A stretch of DNA of 56,689 nucleotides from an uncultured Ruminococcus sp. (lineage in GTDB: Bacteria; Bacillota; Clostridia; Oscillospirales; Acutalibacteraceae), in contig CADCNI010000013.1 in the NCBI GenBank assembly GCA_902802795.1, positions 1-56,689 on the forward strand, given 5' to 3'. A model generated the notes under the pieces. It was not told where the DNA came from, ran no database searches, and saw only the letters and a list, made by a program, of their open reading frames with translations. Each line of letters opens with the position of its first letter. The first letter of the stretch is position 1. A program made the translations under genes and the position numbers. Positions 1 through 8,645 of the stretch are shown piece by piece.

Positions 1-33
1 AGGAATTACAGGTTAATTCTTAGTTTACGTTGT

Positions 34-50
34 TTAATTTTCAAGGTTCT
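34..50 (-). promoter_or_regulatory. boxA-like rRNA leader element
   Basis: Read on the minus strand, this site contains GAACCTTGAAAATT. It resembles the boxA antitermination element and the stretch that commonly precedes 16S genes in Bacillota. It lies downstream of three consensus promoters reading the same way, so the rRNA operon itself would lie beyond the left edge. The rRNA assignment is inference, because no rRNA sequence is in the window. Confidence 0.5.
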
Positions 51-82
51 GTCCTCGCTCACTTCCGTTCGCGAGCTTTTCT

Positions 83-111
83 ATTCTATCACATCGAATT
101 CCGTTTGTCAA
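83..111 (-). promoter_or_regulatory. Tandem promoter, copy nearest the left edge (probable rRNA)
   Basis: The -35 box is TTGACA (111-106) and the -10 box is TAGAAT (88-83), with a 17-bp spacer ending in GATGTGA. It is the most downstream of three promoters whose -35 flanks share the same A-rich upstream tract (AAAAAGT followed by TTGACAAA). Confidence 0.75.
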
Positions 112-200
112 GTACTTTTTTTCATCTTTTTCAAAATTTCTTTTGATTCAATGCTTTTTTCGTAACTTTTTGACAACCGCTTCTTTGCGACAGCTTTGTA

Positions 201-229
201 ATTGTATCACATCAAGCTCGCTTTGTCAA
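201..229 (-). promoter_or_regulatory. Tandem promoter, middle copy (probable rRNA)
   Basis: TTGACA (229-224), a 17-bp spacer and TACAAT (206-201). The spacer again ends in GATGTGA, so this copy and the one at 83-111 are duplicates of each other. Confidence 0.75.
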
Positions 230-366
230 GCACTTTTTTCGATTTTTTTCAAAATCTTTTTATGCTTGCTTCTGCTCCCGCACGACTTCCGAAACTGCGC
301 TCGATTCCCTCTCTTGGGCGGCTGCCAGTCTCTTTTTCGTGCCTCGCTTTCCGCGACAGCTTCACT

Positions 367-395
367 ATCTTACCACACCACTCCCCCTTTGTCAA
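367..395 (-). promoter_or_regulatory. Tandem promoter, upstream copy (probable rRNA)
   Basis: TTGACA (395-390), a 17-bp spacer and TAAGAT (372-367). Its A-rich upstream tract at 396-412 could serve as an UP element. The 1-620 stretch holds no convincing coding sequence; the short ORFs there lack ribosome sites and overlap one another in all frames. Confidence 0.7.
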
Positions 396-622
396 GCTTT
401 TTTTTCGCCTTTTTTCATGATTGTGGAATCTGCCCGAATTCGTCCACCTTTCCACAGCATTCGTCACGAATTCTGTCCTCCGTTTTTCCACCGTCATTAC
501 ACACTGTATTTCTCTGGTGTATATTGATATTACTGGGTGTGTTATTGATTCGGTTATATATAATGGAAAAGCGTTTTTCTGCTTGCATTTCAAAAATCCC
601 TCTGATTTTTTTCAAACAATGA

Positions 623-651
623 TTGACATTATACTAATGAAATGGTAAAAT
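623..651 (+). promoter_or_regulatory. Sigma-A type promoter for the 694-1977 genes
   Basis: TTGACA (623-628), 17-bp spacer, TAAAAT (646-651). It fires rightward, divergent from the three leftward promoters, and could serve the small ORF, the HIT gene and the phosphoribosyltransferase gene. Confidence 0.7.
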
Positions 652-693
652 ATTTTTGTTAAATCATCGGTCATTGCGTCCTGTCCGTCCAAA

Positions 694-969
694 ATGACGC
701 CATACAGCTTGATTGTCAAAATAGAAGGCATTTCCGTCAAACCGGTTTATCTTATCGGAAAACCGCGCGGCACATCATTGAAACAAATGGTGCTGCATAC
801 GCTGGAGGTCTTACACGAAGACCGTCTCTGCTGTGAGGATTTCCCGGCGGTTTTCTGTCGGCTCTATCGGGAGTTTGAAATCATTCCCCCGCGTTTTTCG
901 GTTGACAAAGCGGATTATGTCATAGATCTGGATGGCATTCTGATCTACAAACCAATGGTCGATGAATGA
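694..969 (+). CDS. Small hypothetical protein (91 aa)
   Basis: I do not recognise this protein. It has no signal peptide or membrane segment and is of mixed charge, with a Cys pair in its middle (LCCEDF). It sits about 40 bp downstream of a good promoter and 51 bp before the HIT gene on the same strand, which supports it being real. However, no Shine-Dalgarno sequence is visible before its ATG. It could be an ordinary small cytoplasmic protein or just an open leader. Confidence 0.45.
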   Translation: MTPYSLIVKIEGISVKPVYLIGKPRGTSLKQMVLHTLEVLHEDRLCCEDFPAVFCRLYREFEIIPPRFSVDKADYVIDLDGILIYKPMVDE

Positions 970-993
970 AACAATGAAAACCAACTGTCATGA

Positions 994-1362
<369 letters not shown>

Positions 1363-1365
1363 CCT

Positions 1366-1977
1366 ATGTTTCATTTATTTAAGAAGAAAGAAAAGCAGAC
1401 GACCACTCCCCAAAACGCAGCAAAGGACTTGAACGAAATGAACGATTTTTATGAAATTACCATTGCGGGCTGCAAGCGTCGGCTCAAAAAATTCCCCGTC
1501 AACGACAAGATAGACATTGCGGCTTTCATTCTGTTCGGCGACGTGGAGATCACGGAAAAATCCGCCGAGGCGCTGATCGCCAAATGCCCGGAATTTGATC
1601 TGATCCTCACCCCCGAAGCCAAGAGCATTCCGCTGGCCTACGAGATGTCCCGCCAGTCCGGAAAAAAATACATCGTCGCACGCAAGGGTCTGAAGGTCTA
1701 CATGGGCAACGCGCTGAGCGTTGACGATCAGTCCATCACCACACAGGGCTTGCAGAAGCTCTATCTGGGTGAAGACGACGCCGCCGAATTGAAGGGCAAG
1801 CGCGTACTGGTGCTGGACGACGTTATCAGCACAGGCGGTTCGCTCAACGCCGCCGTGGCGCTGGCAGAGCAGGCAGGCGCGAATATCGTCGCCAAGTGTG
1901 CCGTTCTCGCGGAAGGCGACGCCAAGGACAGAGACGACATCATCTTCCTTGAAGCACTCCCCCTTTTCTTTAAATAA
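1366..1977 (+). CDS. Phosphoribosyltransferase family protein, adenine PRTase-like
   Basis: This 203-aa protein is a type I phosphoribosyltransferase. Near residues 147-160 it has the PRPP-binding motif VLVLDDVISTGGSL, with the paired Asp residues and the TGG loop. An upstream EAKSIPLAYEMSRQ segment is like the corresponding region of adenine phosphoribosyltransferase (Apt), and GKKYIVARKG follows as in Apt enzymes. About 35 residues precede the Apt-like part, Lys-rich and poorly conserved, so the true substrate could be another purine. The start lies 3 bp after the HIT stop. Pairing a PRTase with a HIT phosphoramidase suggests a nucleotide-salvage role, which is inference. A terminator follows. 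Confidence 0.85.
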   Translation: MFHLFKKKEKQTTTPQNAAKDLNEMNDFYEITIAGCKRRLKKFPVNDKIDIAAFILFGDVEITEKSAEALIAKCPEFDLILTPEAKSIPLAYEMSRQSGKKYIVARKGLKVYMGNALSVDDQSITTQGLQKLYLGEDDAAELKGKRVLVLDDVISTGGSLNAAVALAEQAGANIVAKCAVLAEGDAKDRDDIIFLEALPLFFK

Positions 1978-1988
1978 CAGATCAGCTT

Positions 1989-2039
1989 ACACCTCATCCC
2001 GCGGTTATTTTTGGTAAGCGCAGGATGAGGTGTATTTTT
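1989..2039 (+). terminator. Rho-independent terminator after the PRTase gene
   Basis: The 11-bp perfect inverted repeat ACACCTCATCC/GGATGAGGTGT (1989-1999 and 2023-2033) is followed by ATTTTTG. The loop is long (23 nt). Confidence 0.75.
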
Positions 2040-2106
2040 GCATGCCGCATTGTCGGATTTTGTCGAAACATTCAGATGATTTCCTGTAAGAAAGGAGCGC
2101 ATTTCC

Positions 2107-4371
2107 ATGATAAAACGTCCGCTCGCTGTCTTTGGACTCCTTTATATGGCAATGTCGGCGCTGGCGGTGTGTTTTATCGCGGATGTGAATTTTACCGTCG
2201 CATTTATGGCTGCACTCATCGGTTGTGCAGCCTGTTTTTTTGCCAAAGACCACCGGCGTGACATCGTGATCGTATGGCTGCCCGTCTTTCTTGCCTTTTT
2301 CGTTATGGGTCATTTCCGCGCGCAGGCGGAAAATATCTCTCAGACGCTCGGCACCCAGACCTGCACCCTGTCAGGTGTGGTGACCGAAATGCCCCGCCAA
2401 CAGTACGGCCGCTGGTATTACATCGTCAAAACCGATGCGATCGGGATTGGCGGCGCGAAACAAAAAATGAAAATTCGTTTGACCTGCCGCCATTCACTTG
2501 AAGCCCGCGAGGGCGACCGCATTATCTGCACGGTGACCTTTGCGCAAAATCATGACGAAACCGGCTATGACAGTGAAACAGCCCTCCGTGCTGACGGTGT
2601 AGCGGCACGCGCGTGGTGTTCTCCCTATCAGGAGCAAACGGTAATACCGGGAAACGCTTTTTCCCTCCGATACGGACACATTGCCCTGCGTCGGCAGATC
2701 ATCGCCGCCATACGGCGGGCGCTGCCCTCCCGCGCCTCCGCCCTGCTTTGCGCCATGCTGCTGGGCGATACCGATCTCCTTGACGACAGCGTGATCGACC
2801 ACTTCCGGGCTGCGGGAATCGCGCATCTGCTGGCGGTTTCAGGACTTCACGTCAGTCTGCTGACTTATGCCATTTCTCAACTGCTCCGCAAACTGCGCTT
2901 TTCCCCTCGCGCCAACACATTTGCCTCCATTCTATTCATCCTGCTCTTTATGGCGGTCACCGGGTTCTCGCCGTCGGTTACACGAGCCGGCATAATGCAC
3001 ATCATGGCGCTGCTGTCACGTTTTATCCTGCGTGACCCCGACAATGTGACCTCGCTCTCCGTGTCGGTGCTGGTCATCTGCTTTCTCAATCCGTGGAGCG
3101 CGGCAGATATCGGGCTACAGCTTTCCGTCTGCTCCACGCTGGGTCTGCTCTTAGCCTCCGACCCCATCCAACAATCCGTCACAAAGCTTTTTCCCGTTAC
3201 CAAGCGACGCGGCAGATTCTTCCGCATACAGTCATACGTGGTTGACTCTCTGGCCGTCTCTGTCACAGCGTCATTGTCCACGCTTCCCCTCAGCGCCTTG
3301 TATTTCGGACGTGTGTCGCTCATTGCGCCGCTGACCAACCTGCTTTGCGTCTACGCCGCCACATGGTTTCTCCTGCTCGGTGTTGTCGCGTCGCTGCTCT
3401 ATGCCCTTCCGCCGGTCGGATGGCTTCTCTCGCTGCCGCTGCGGCTGGCGGCGGTTCTGCTGGACGGCTATCTCGAAGGGACAACGTCCTTTCTGTCGGC
3501 CTTTCCTCTCGCCGTTCTCAACACAAGCTATCCCTACATACCGCTGTTTTTGATGTTTGCCGCCGCCGCCCTGCTCGGAGCAAGGCAGGCTTCCCCATCC
3601 GCACATCGGCAAAGCGCGCTGTGCAACGGATTCTGCTGGGTCTGTGTCCTGCTTTTTGTCTCCATGCTATCCCATCTTGTCACCTGCACGGGCAATGTCA
3701 TCACGGTGTTTGCCATGCAGGACGGTAGCGTGTGCGTTTACGCCAAAAACGGTACCCACGCCATGATCGCAGAAGCGGGCGGAGACAGCTATGATCTGCG
3801 CACGGTAGAGGATCATCTCTCGTCCAGCGGTGTGAGAAAAATCGACGCGGTTGCCGCTTCTTCTCCGGCTTCCTCCCGCAGCAGGCTGGCCGATGAACTG
3901 ATCGCCGCCTATGCACCCGATTACTTCCTATGCGGTGAAACGCCTTTCGCTTATCCTTACGCGCAAAAAGCCACCCGAAAGAGCGGCACGCGGACGGTCG
4001 ATTTCGGAAACGGCATCACGCTCAACGCCCTGTCACTGTGCATGCATACCTACACCGACAGCGACGGCAAAGCCTGGGAACGTCTGCAATGCGGCGGCGT
4101 GACGGCGCTGGTATGTCCTGACGACGGCAACTGTGCGCTGCTGCCCGATGATTATCTGACCTGCGACGCGGTGGTTGTCGGCAGTGACCTCAAAAACATC
4201 ACGCGGCTCACGACCGGCGCGGTCATCCTCACCGCCGAGTGGAACGATGCAACGCAGACCGCCAGCCGACTACACGTCAAGGGATTCCGCCACGTTTATA
4301 TGACTGAGCGGGACGGCACCGTCACATTTACCGTAAAGCGCGGCAAGCTGTACATAAAGACGGCCCAATGA
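2107..4371 (+). CDS. comEC: ComEC/Rec2 family DNA-uptake channel protein
   Basis: This 754-aa polytopic membrane protein is the predicted channel for single-stranded DNA entry in natural transformation. It has N-terminal membrane segments, a DUF4131-like extracytoplasmic region (about residues 25-180), then the competence domain with the signature HLLAVSGLHVSLL (about 239-250) and many transmembrane helices to about 510. The C-terminal 225 residues align in position with the metallo-beta-lactamase-like domain of ComEC. In place of the usual THxHxDH metal motif there is AASSPASSRSR (about 580), so that domain looks catalytically dead. The start is set by AAGAAAGGAG 9 bp upstream. It stands alone between two terminators, with no comEA nearby. 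Confidence 0.9.
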   Translation: MIKRPLAVFGLLYMAMSALAVCFIADVNFTVAFMAALIGCAACFFAKDHRRDIVIVWLPVFLAFFVMGHFRAQAENISQTLGTQTCTLSGVVTEMPRQQYGRWYYIVKTDAIGIGGAKQKMKIRLTCRHSLEAREGDRIICTVTFAQNHDETGYDSETALRADGVAARAWCSPYQEQTVIPGNAFSLRYGHIALRRQIIAAIRRALPSRASALLCAMLLGDTDLLDDSVIDHFRAAGIAHLLAVSGLHVSLLTYAISQLLRKLRFSPRANTFASILFILLFMAVTGFSPSVTRAGIMHIMALLSRFILRDPDNVTSLSVSVLVICFLNPWSAADIGLQLSVCSTLGLLLASDPIQQSVTKLFPVTKRRGRFFRIQSYVVDSLAVSVTASLSTLPLSALYFGRVSLIAPLTNLLCVYAATWFLLLGVVASLLYALPPVGWLLSLPLRLAAVLLDGYLEGTTSFLSAFPLAVLNTSYPYIPLFLMFAAAALLGARQASPSAHRQSALCNGFCWVCVLLFVSMLSHLVTCTGNVITVFAMQDGSVCVYAKNGTHAMIAEAGGDSYDLRTVEDHLSSSGVRKIDAVAASSPASSRSRLADELIAAYAPDYFLCGETPFAYPYAQKATRKSGTRTVDFGNGITLNALSLCMHTYTDSDGKAWERLQCGGVTALVCPDDGNCALLPDDYLTCDAVVVGSDLKNITRLTTGAVILTAEWNDATQTASRLHVKGFRHVYMTERDGTVTFTVKRGKLYIKTAQ

Positions 4372-4388
4372 TCATACACAATGAAACC

Positions 4389-4430
4389 CCCGTCCAGATG
4401 GCGATGCCTGCCATCTGGACGGGAGTTTTT
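4389..4430. terminator. Bidirectional terminator between comEC and the DUF4026 gene
   Basis: A 14-bp perfect stem, CCCGTCCAGATGGC/GCCATCTGGACGGG (4389-4402 and 4410-4423), has a 7-nt loop. T-rich DNA follows on the plus side and the convergent gene ends 24 bp further on. Confidence 0.88.
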
Positions 4431-4453
4431 GGTTTTGCTGATAAAAACAAAAA

Positions 4454-5740
4454 TTATTCCTCGATATAACGGAACACATTGTCCGGCTCGAAGCTGCCTT
4501 CCGGCGTGTACACACGCCAGTCCACGATATCTTCATAGCGCAGGTCGTCCTTTTGCACGCCTTCCACCATGCCGTCCACATAAAACGCGTCCTGCGTGAG
4601 CGTCGCGGTGAAGCCGTCCTCGCGCATTTCATCCACTTTGAACCAGATGTATTCAAACTGCCCTTCCTCCATGCCGTACTTCTCATTCGGCGTGAGCGGC
4701 AGCTTGACCAGCACGTTCTTTTCGGGAATCTCCTCATACATCTCGCGGAGATACCCGAGGCGCTCCTGCGCCAAGTCACGCATGCGATGGGTTTCGTCCG
4801 TCGTCTTGTAATAGATATCGTTGTCGCCCATGCGCTTTTCCCAGCGGATGATCGGCGTGATTTTGCCGTTTTCCACCGCCTTTTCGTTCTCGTAAAGGTA
4901 GACCACGCCCATATTCAGGCTGTGTTCGTCGTCGTGGTCTTCGGGACCGCCCATGATGTTTTTGGGGAAATCCTTGAATGACCATTCGCTGCGCTGCCAC
5001 GTCGCCACGATCTCGCTGCCGTCGCCGCACACGCCGACCAGTTTCGGCTCCAGCTCCCCGATGAACCGGTTATCCCCCACCAGCCGATGCGCTATCTGGT
5101 TGAGCGCGTTGCCGAACATACCGTAATTTTCCGTCGTGGCGCCGAGGATTTCGAGTTCAATGGTGCCGCAGCGGGTCAGACCGTGGGTGTGAATCCACAC
5201 GCTGTCTCCGTCGTCGTTCACGCAATGAATGCAATACATATAGTCAGGCGAAGGCGCCACATGGGACGCCGCCGTCATGACCGCCCACCGTCCCGAATGA
5301 ATGCGATAGGAATTGTCATCGAGCAGCGCCGCCATGTCCGGCACCAGCATATCCAGCATTTTTACCTGCAAATGGTAGGAATCCATGTTGTTGTCGGCAA
5401 AGAACATCTCCACACCGACGGCCTTTTCCGCCGACAGCACCCATTCCCGTTCCTTTTCGCCCAACGAACGCAGCGAGGGGTCGTCGGGGGACACATTGAG
5501 GGTTACGTCGGCAATCTCCAGCTCGTATTCCTCCCCCTTGTAGGCAACGCGCACGGGCAGTTCGTCCCCCGACAATACGGTGATTTCGTCGGTATCGTGC
5601 AGCCGCCCCAATACGGTATCCTGGTCGGCGATCAGGTCGCCGTTCTTGGGAATGGCAAGCATACGCGAAGGCACGCGTTCCACTGTCCCCGAACGCAGCG
5701 CGTTATTGTCCTGTCTCTTGGATTTTCCGAATAAAAACAT
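4454..5740 (-). CDS. DUF4026 / DUF2314 domain protein
   Basis: This 428-aa soluble protein has no signal peptide. Its middle resembles DUF4026. Its last 120 residues match DUF2314: YIWFKVDEMREDGFTATL, then a Gly/Asp turn and DIVDWRVYTPEG. The function of both families is unknown, and the DUF2314 module recurs in stand-alone proteins of many Bacillota. The first 40 residues are basic and polar. A ribosome site (GAAAGGA) lies about 9 bp before the ATG. It is the last gene of a five-gene minus-strand operon, 37 bp after the Lgt-like gene, and ends at the shared bidirectional terminator. The DUF2314 call is firm and the DUF4026 call is probable. Confidence 0.8.
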   Translation of the reverse strand: MFLFGKSKRQDNNALRSGTVERVPSRMLAIPKNGDLIADQDTVLGRLHDTDEITVLSGDELPVRVAYKGEEYELEIADVTLNVSPDDPSLRSLGEKEREWVLSAEKAVGVEMFFADNNMDSYHLQVKMLDMLVPDMAALLDDNSYRIHSGRWAVMTAASHVAPSPDYMYCIHCVNDDGDSVWIHTHGLTRCGTIELEILGATTENYGMFGNALNQIAHRLVGDNRFIGELEPKLVGVCGDGSEIVATWQRSEWSFKDFPKNIMGGPEDHDDEHSLNMGVVYLYENEKAVENGKITPIIRWEKRMGDNDIYYKTTDETHRMRDLAQERLGYLREMYEEIPEKNVLVKLPLTPNEKYGMEEGQFEYIWFKVDEMREDGFTATLTQDAFYVDGMVEGVQKDDLRYEDIVDWRVYTPEGSFEPDNVFRYIEE

Positions 5741-5777
5741 TTTTATCGTCCTTTCTTTACATCTGTTATCTCCTGAA

Positions 5778-6935
5778 TTAAAAGACCGTCTCGCTGTCGT
5801 TCAGGGGCATTTCGGGCGTTTTGCCGCCGCGTGACGGCGACCTGCGTTTTTTTCTGTCACTCGTGACAGGGGGGTGCCTGACCGAAGTATGACCTGCCGT
5901 CGCACGGGGATTCCGGTCACACTTGACCGGATCATACTTGGCGGGAACTCCATCGCCCGAACCCTCCGCAACCGACCGACCCGACAGCAGCAGCCGGAAA
6001 GAAATCGCCAGCATCAGTCCCAGCGACACACTCATGATACTATAATTGCGCAGCAAATCGACCGCGTTCATCTTGAATTCGCAGATCACCGCCGCAGTCA
6101 GCAGCGCCGCGTAACACACGCAACTGATCGCAAGAGCCCATCCGTTTTTTCTCACGCGGAAATATCTGACCGCCACGACCACAAACGCCGCCACCGCCAT
6201 GACAATACTGACGATCTCACTGATCTTGACAAATCCCAGCGTCACCATAAACAGCGAATCATTCCGCATGCTCTCAAACACCGACTGAGACAGCCCATAC
6301 ATCATCATGAAAACCAGCGTCGTGTCGCCGTTGCGGGTGCCTTTGCCATGGCGCACATAGCGCGATACAAAAAACACCGCACAGACCGCCAGAATCACCG
6401 CCGCCGCGACGCCCTCAAAAAAGCCGACCCATACGTTCCACGACTGCTCCGACTCCGACCAGACCAGAAACGGCAATTTTTTGGGGAAATCGGTCTGCAC
6501 GGGAAAGCCCATATCCTCGCCGCTCGTGATACCCGCGAAACGAACGATGACCAACGCCGCCGCGAGCGGCGCCATGGCCGCGTCCAACCGTCTGACAAAC
6601 GAATCCTTCCGCACCGCCGCGCTGACCGCCAGCGCCACCAAAATGCCGCCCGCCGCGCCGTAAAAGGCATAGCCGCCCGACGGTAAATCCACAAAATCCC
6701 TCCACCCGCCGGTAAAGGCAGCCACGCCGAACCATGCGTAAAAAATCCTGCTCCCTATCAGCGCCGCAGGCATGGCGCAAAGCACCGAATTCCACGCATG
6801 CGCTGCGTCCTCGCCCTGCCATCCGCGAAACAGCACAAACAGGCAGGCTGCCGCCGCCGTCGCCAGCACCATAAAAATGGCATACCAGTAAACCGCAAAC
6901 GAGCCGAAATCAACAAAAATCCAATTTTCCGACAT
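5778..6935 (-). CDS. Prolipoprotein diacylglyceryl transferase (Lgt)-like membrane protein
   Basis: This 385-aa protein has about seven membrane segments. Its order of elements fits Lgt: N-terminal VYWYAIFMVLA, a glycine-rich loop GGYAFYGAAGG (87-97), an arginine segment VRFAGITSGEDMG (131-143) and a late SVFESMRNDS. Lgt transfers diacylglycerol from phosphatidylglycerol to the lipobox Cys. Key signatures are altered: the conserved HGG of the loop reads YGA, and the RxGNFxNxE motif reads RFAGITSGE, so activity on prolipoproteins is doubtful. A Lys/Arg-rich 65-residue tail follows the last helix. The operon also carries a lipoprotein two genes upstream. It is probably a paralogue with a changed role, not the housekeeping Lgt. 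Confidence 0.72.
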   Translation of the reverse strand: MSENWIFVDFGSFAVYWYAIFMVLATAAAACLFVLFRGWQGEDAAHAWNSVLCAMPAALIGSRIFYAWFGVAAFTGGWRDFVDLPSGGYAFYGAAGGILVALAVSAAVRKDSFVRRLDAAMAPLAAALVIVRFAGITSGEDMGFPVQTDFPKKLPFLVWSESEQSWNVWVGFFEGVAAAVILAVCAVFFVSRYVRHGKGTRNGDTTLVFMMMYGLSQSVFESMRNDSLFMVTLGFVKISEIVSIVMAVAAFVVVAVRYFRVRKNGWALAISCVCYAALLTAAVICEFKMNAVDLLRNYSIMSVSLGLMLAISFRLLLSGRSVAEGSGDGVPAKYDPVKCDRNPRATAGHTSVRHPPVTSDRKKRRSPSRGGKTPEMPLNDSETVF

Positions 6936-6975
6936 ATCGTATGTCCTCCGATATCACGCTAATTTTCATCCCGCC

Positions 6976-8019
6976 TTACGATTCGGGAAGAGCCGTTGCA
7001 AAATAAATAATATCGCTCAGGTTGCGTTCTCCGCCGCCGGAAACCACATTATAAACGCCGTTGTTAAAAATCATCACCGAGGATTGTCCTCCGTCGAGAT
7101 TGTAGGCGGTAATACATTTTTTATCCGCCATGACAACGGCCAGCTCATTGGTGGTCAATCCTGCGGACACATTGGAACGACCGTCAATCGTACAAAGCAG
7201 GTAGTGCAGCTTCCCAAGCTGTCCGATGGCGGTACGGGGACATTTAGCTCTTTGGTCGCATTCCACACTGTCGTATTGGTTCTGTTTTTGAATCGGCTCA
7301 CCGTCCTTGACCAGTACCGGTCCAAACGCAAACGCCTGATAAAGCTGATTCTTTTCCACAAATCCGCTCGTGACCGCCTTCTTGTCGTTCATCACCACAA
7401 AATCCCCGTCCGCATTGATAAACAGTCCGTCAATATCCATCGGGTCGGTACGAAACACCCTGCCCTGACGGACAATCACACCCTGGGGGCGGAAGTTGTA
7501 ATAATCCCCGTTGATGGCGATAACGGCGTTATTCATCTCCGCCATTTTGCTGCCGTAGACACGCCGGACGACGCCGAACTTACCGTTGGACAGCGCCGTC
7601 CGAAGCTGCGTGGGATGCGCGATGGTGATGTCGGCAAAATTGGCGGTAACGGTTCGTTTCTTGGTGATCTGAATCTGTTCATGCCAGCACCTGACTGAAA
7701 TCGTCTCGTCCTCGTAGGTGTCCTCGGTGAATTTTGCGCTGTCCGGTTTGGGCGAAGGCTCAAAATCCATTGGCAGGACATGCACTTTCGGCAGATTAAA
7801 GATACGGGCATTGATCCTGCTGTCCATGTCCGACACCACGCGAACGGCGTCGCGGGTCACGTCTTTTTCGGTCACAGAAGCCCTGTCGTCCACCATTTTA
7901 TCTCCGGAAGAAATCACCAGCAGGCACACCAACAGCGCGCCGAAAAAACACAGCGGCTTGGCCGCTTTTTTGATGATTTTCAAATTCGTCCCCCCATTAT
8001 CTTCCTGCGTATCGTTCAT
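6976..8019 (-). CDS. Phosphodiester glycosidase (NAGPA/DUF2233) family protein
   Basis: This 347-aa protein is anchored by one N-terminal membrane segment (about 21-38) and has an extracytoplasmic domain of the NAGPA family. These enzymes cleave GlcNAc-1-phosphodiesters and in bacteria act on envelope polysaccharides. Diagnostic motifs are INGDYYNFRPQGVIVRQG (169-186), FGPVLVKDG (232-240), PRTAIGQ (261-267), TIDGR (277-281) and NLDGGQSSVM (307-316). Four conserved Cys lie outside the membrane. It starts 6 bp after the lipoprotein stop, so the two are translationally close. A wall-glycan trimming role is inference from the family. Confidence 0.88.
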   Translation of the reverse strand: MNDTQEDNGGTNLKIIKKAAKPLCFFGALLVCLLVISSGDKMVDDRASVTEKDVTRDAVRVVSDMDSRINARIFNLPKVHVLPMDFEPSPKPDSAKFTEDTYEDETISVRCWHEQIQITKKRTVTANFADITIAHPTQLRTALSNGKFGVVRRVYGSKMAEMNNAVIAINGDYYNFRPQGVIVRQGRVFRTDPMDIDGLFINADGDFVVMNDKKAVTSGFVEKNQLYQAFAFGPVLVKDGEPIQKQNQYDSVECDQRAKCPRTAIGQLGKLHYLLCTIDGRSNVSAGLTTNELAVVMADKKCITAYNLDGGQSSVMIFNNGVYNVVSGGGERNLSDIIYFATALPES

Positions 8020-8025
8020 GGTCGC

Positions 8026-8628
8026 TTAAACGGCATAGCCTGAAAGCGCCTTGTAAAAATCGCCCGTCATCATGACCATCCAACGTCCGCGGCAACTGAT
8101 CATTTCAATTTCAAAGGTCTGGGTCGTATAAAACGCCTCGGGATGTTCCAGTTGTTCCTCTTTGCACCGGTCGATGATCGGCTGTGTGTCGTCGGCATTT
8201 TCAAACACTTCCCCGTTATACTCCCTTTGCTGAACGGTTTCCACCGCTTCATCGGTCACCGCTTCTTCAAATTTTCCGATGTCAAAGGTGGTATAGTTCA
8301 CGGTAACACGCGCTGTGTGGGAATCAAGCCGCTTTGCTTTCCCTACCAGTTCATAGCTCCGGCTGTCGTACAGACAGCCCATAATCCGGCTGTTGAGGTC
8401 GTCGCCATCCGTCGGTTTCTCCGCGCTGAAATCATAGTTGTACACCATATCCTTGGCTTTCACGTCGTCGCCCTGTATCACTTCATCGAGGAAAACCGCC
8501 AGCGCTTTGGAGGGAGAGCCGTCTCCCGACAGGTTATACGACGGCATGCGGCATCCCGAAAAAACTATCATGACGGCGGCTGCCAGAAAAATTCCCGCCG
8601 CTCTTTGCAAGCAACGTCTCCGTTTCAT
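8026..8628 (-). CDS. Putative lipoprotein
   Basis: This 200-aa protein has a basic N-terminus, a hydrophobic stretch and a lipobox ending FSGC (Cys26), so it should be lipid-anchored outside the membrane. The mature part is acidic and alpha/beta, with a run of alternating strands (ARVTVNYTTFDI) and a closing RGRWMVMMTGDFYKAL. That arrangement is like NTF2-type small lipoproteins of Clostridia, but I cannot name the family. The ATG at 8628 is preferred because AGAAGGGAAAG precedes it. An ATG at 8649 overlaps the mtnN stop as ATGA and would add seven residues. It is the second gene of the mtnN operon. Confidence 0.75.
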   Translation of the reverse strand: MKRRRCLQRAAGIFLAAAVMIVFSGCRMPSYNLSGDGSPSKALAVFLDEVIQGDDVKAKDMVYNYDFSAEKPTDGDDLNSRIMGCLYDSRSYELVGKAKRLDSHTARVTVNYTTFDIGKFEEAVTDEAVETVQQREYNGEVFENADDTQPIIDRCKEEQLEHPEAFYTTQTFEIEMISCRGRWMVMMTGDFYKALSGYAV

Positions 8629-8645
8629 ACGCACTCTTTCCCTTC

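Noticed and set aside
249-593. Overlapping 60-160 codon open frames in the first 650 bp
   Set aside because: They overlap in several frames, lack ribosome sites and cover three clear promoters.
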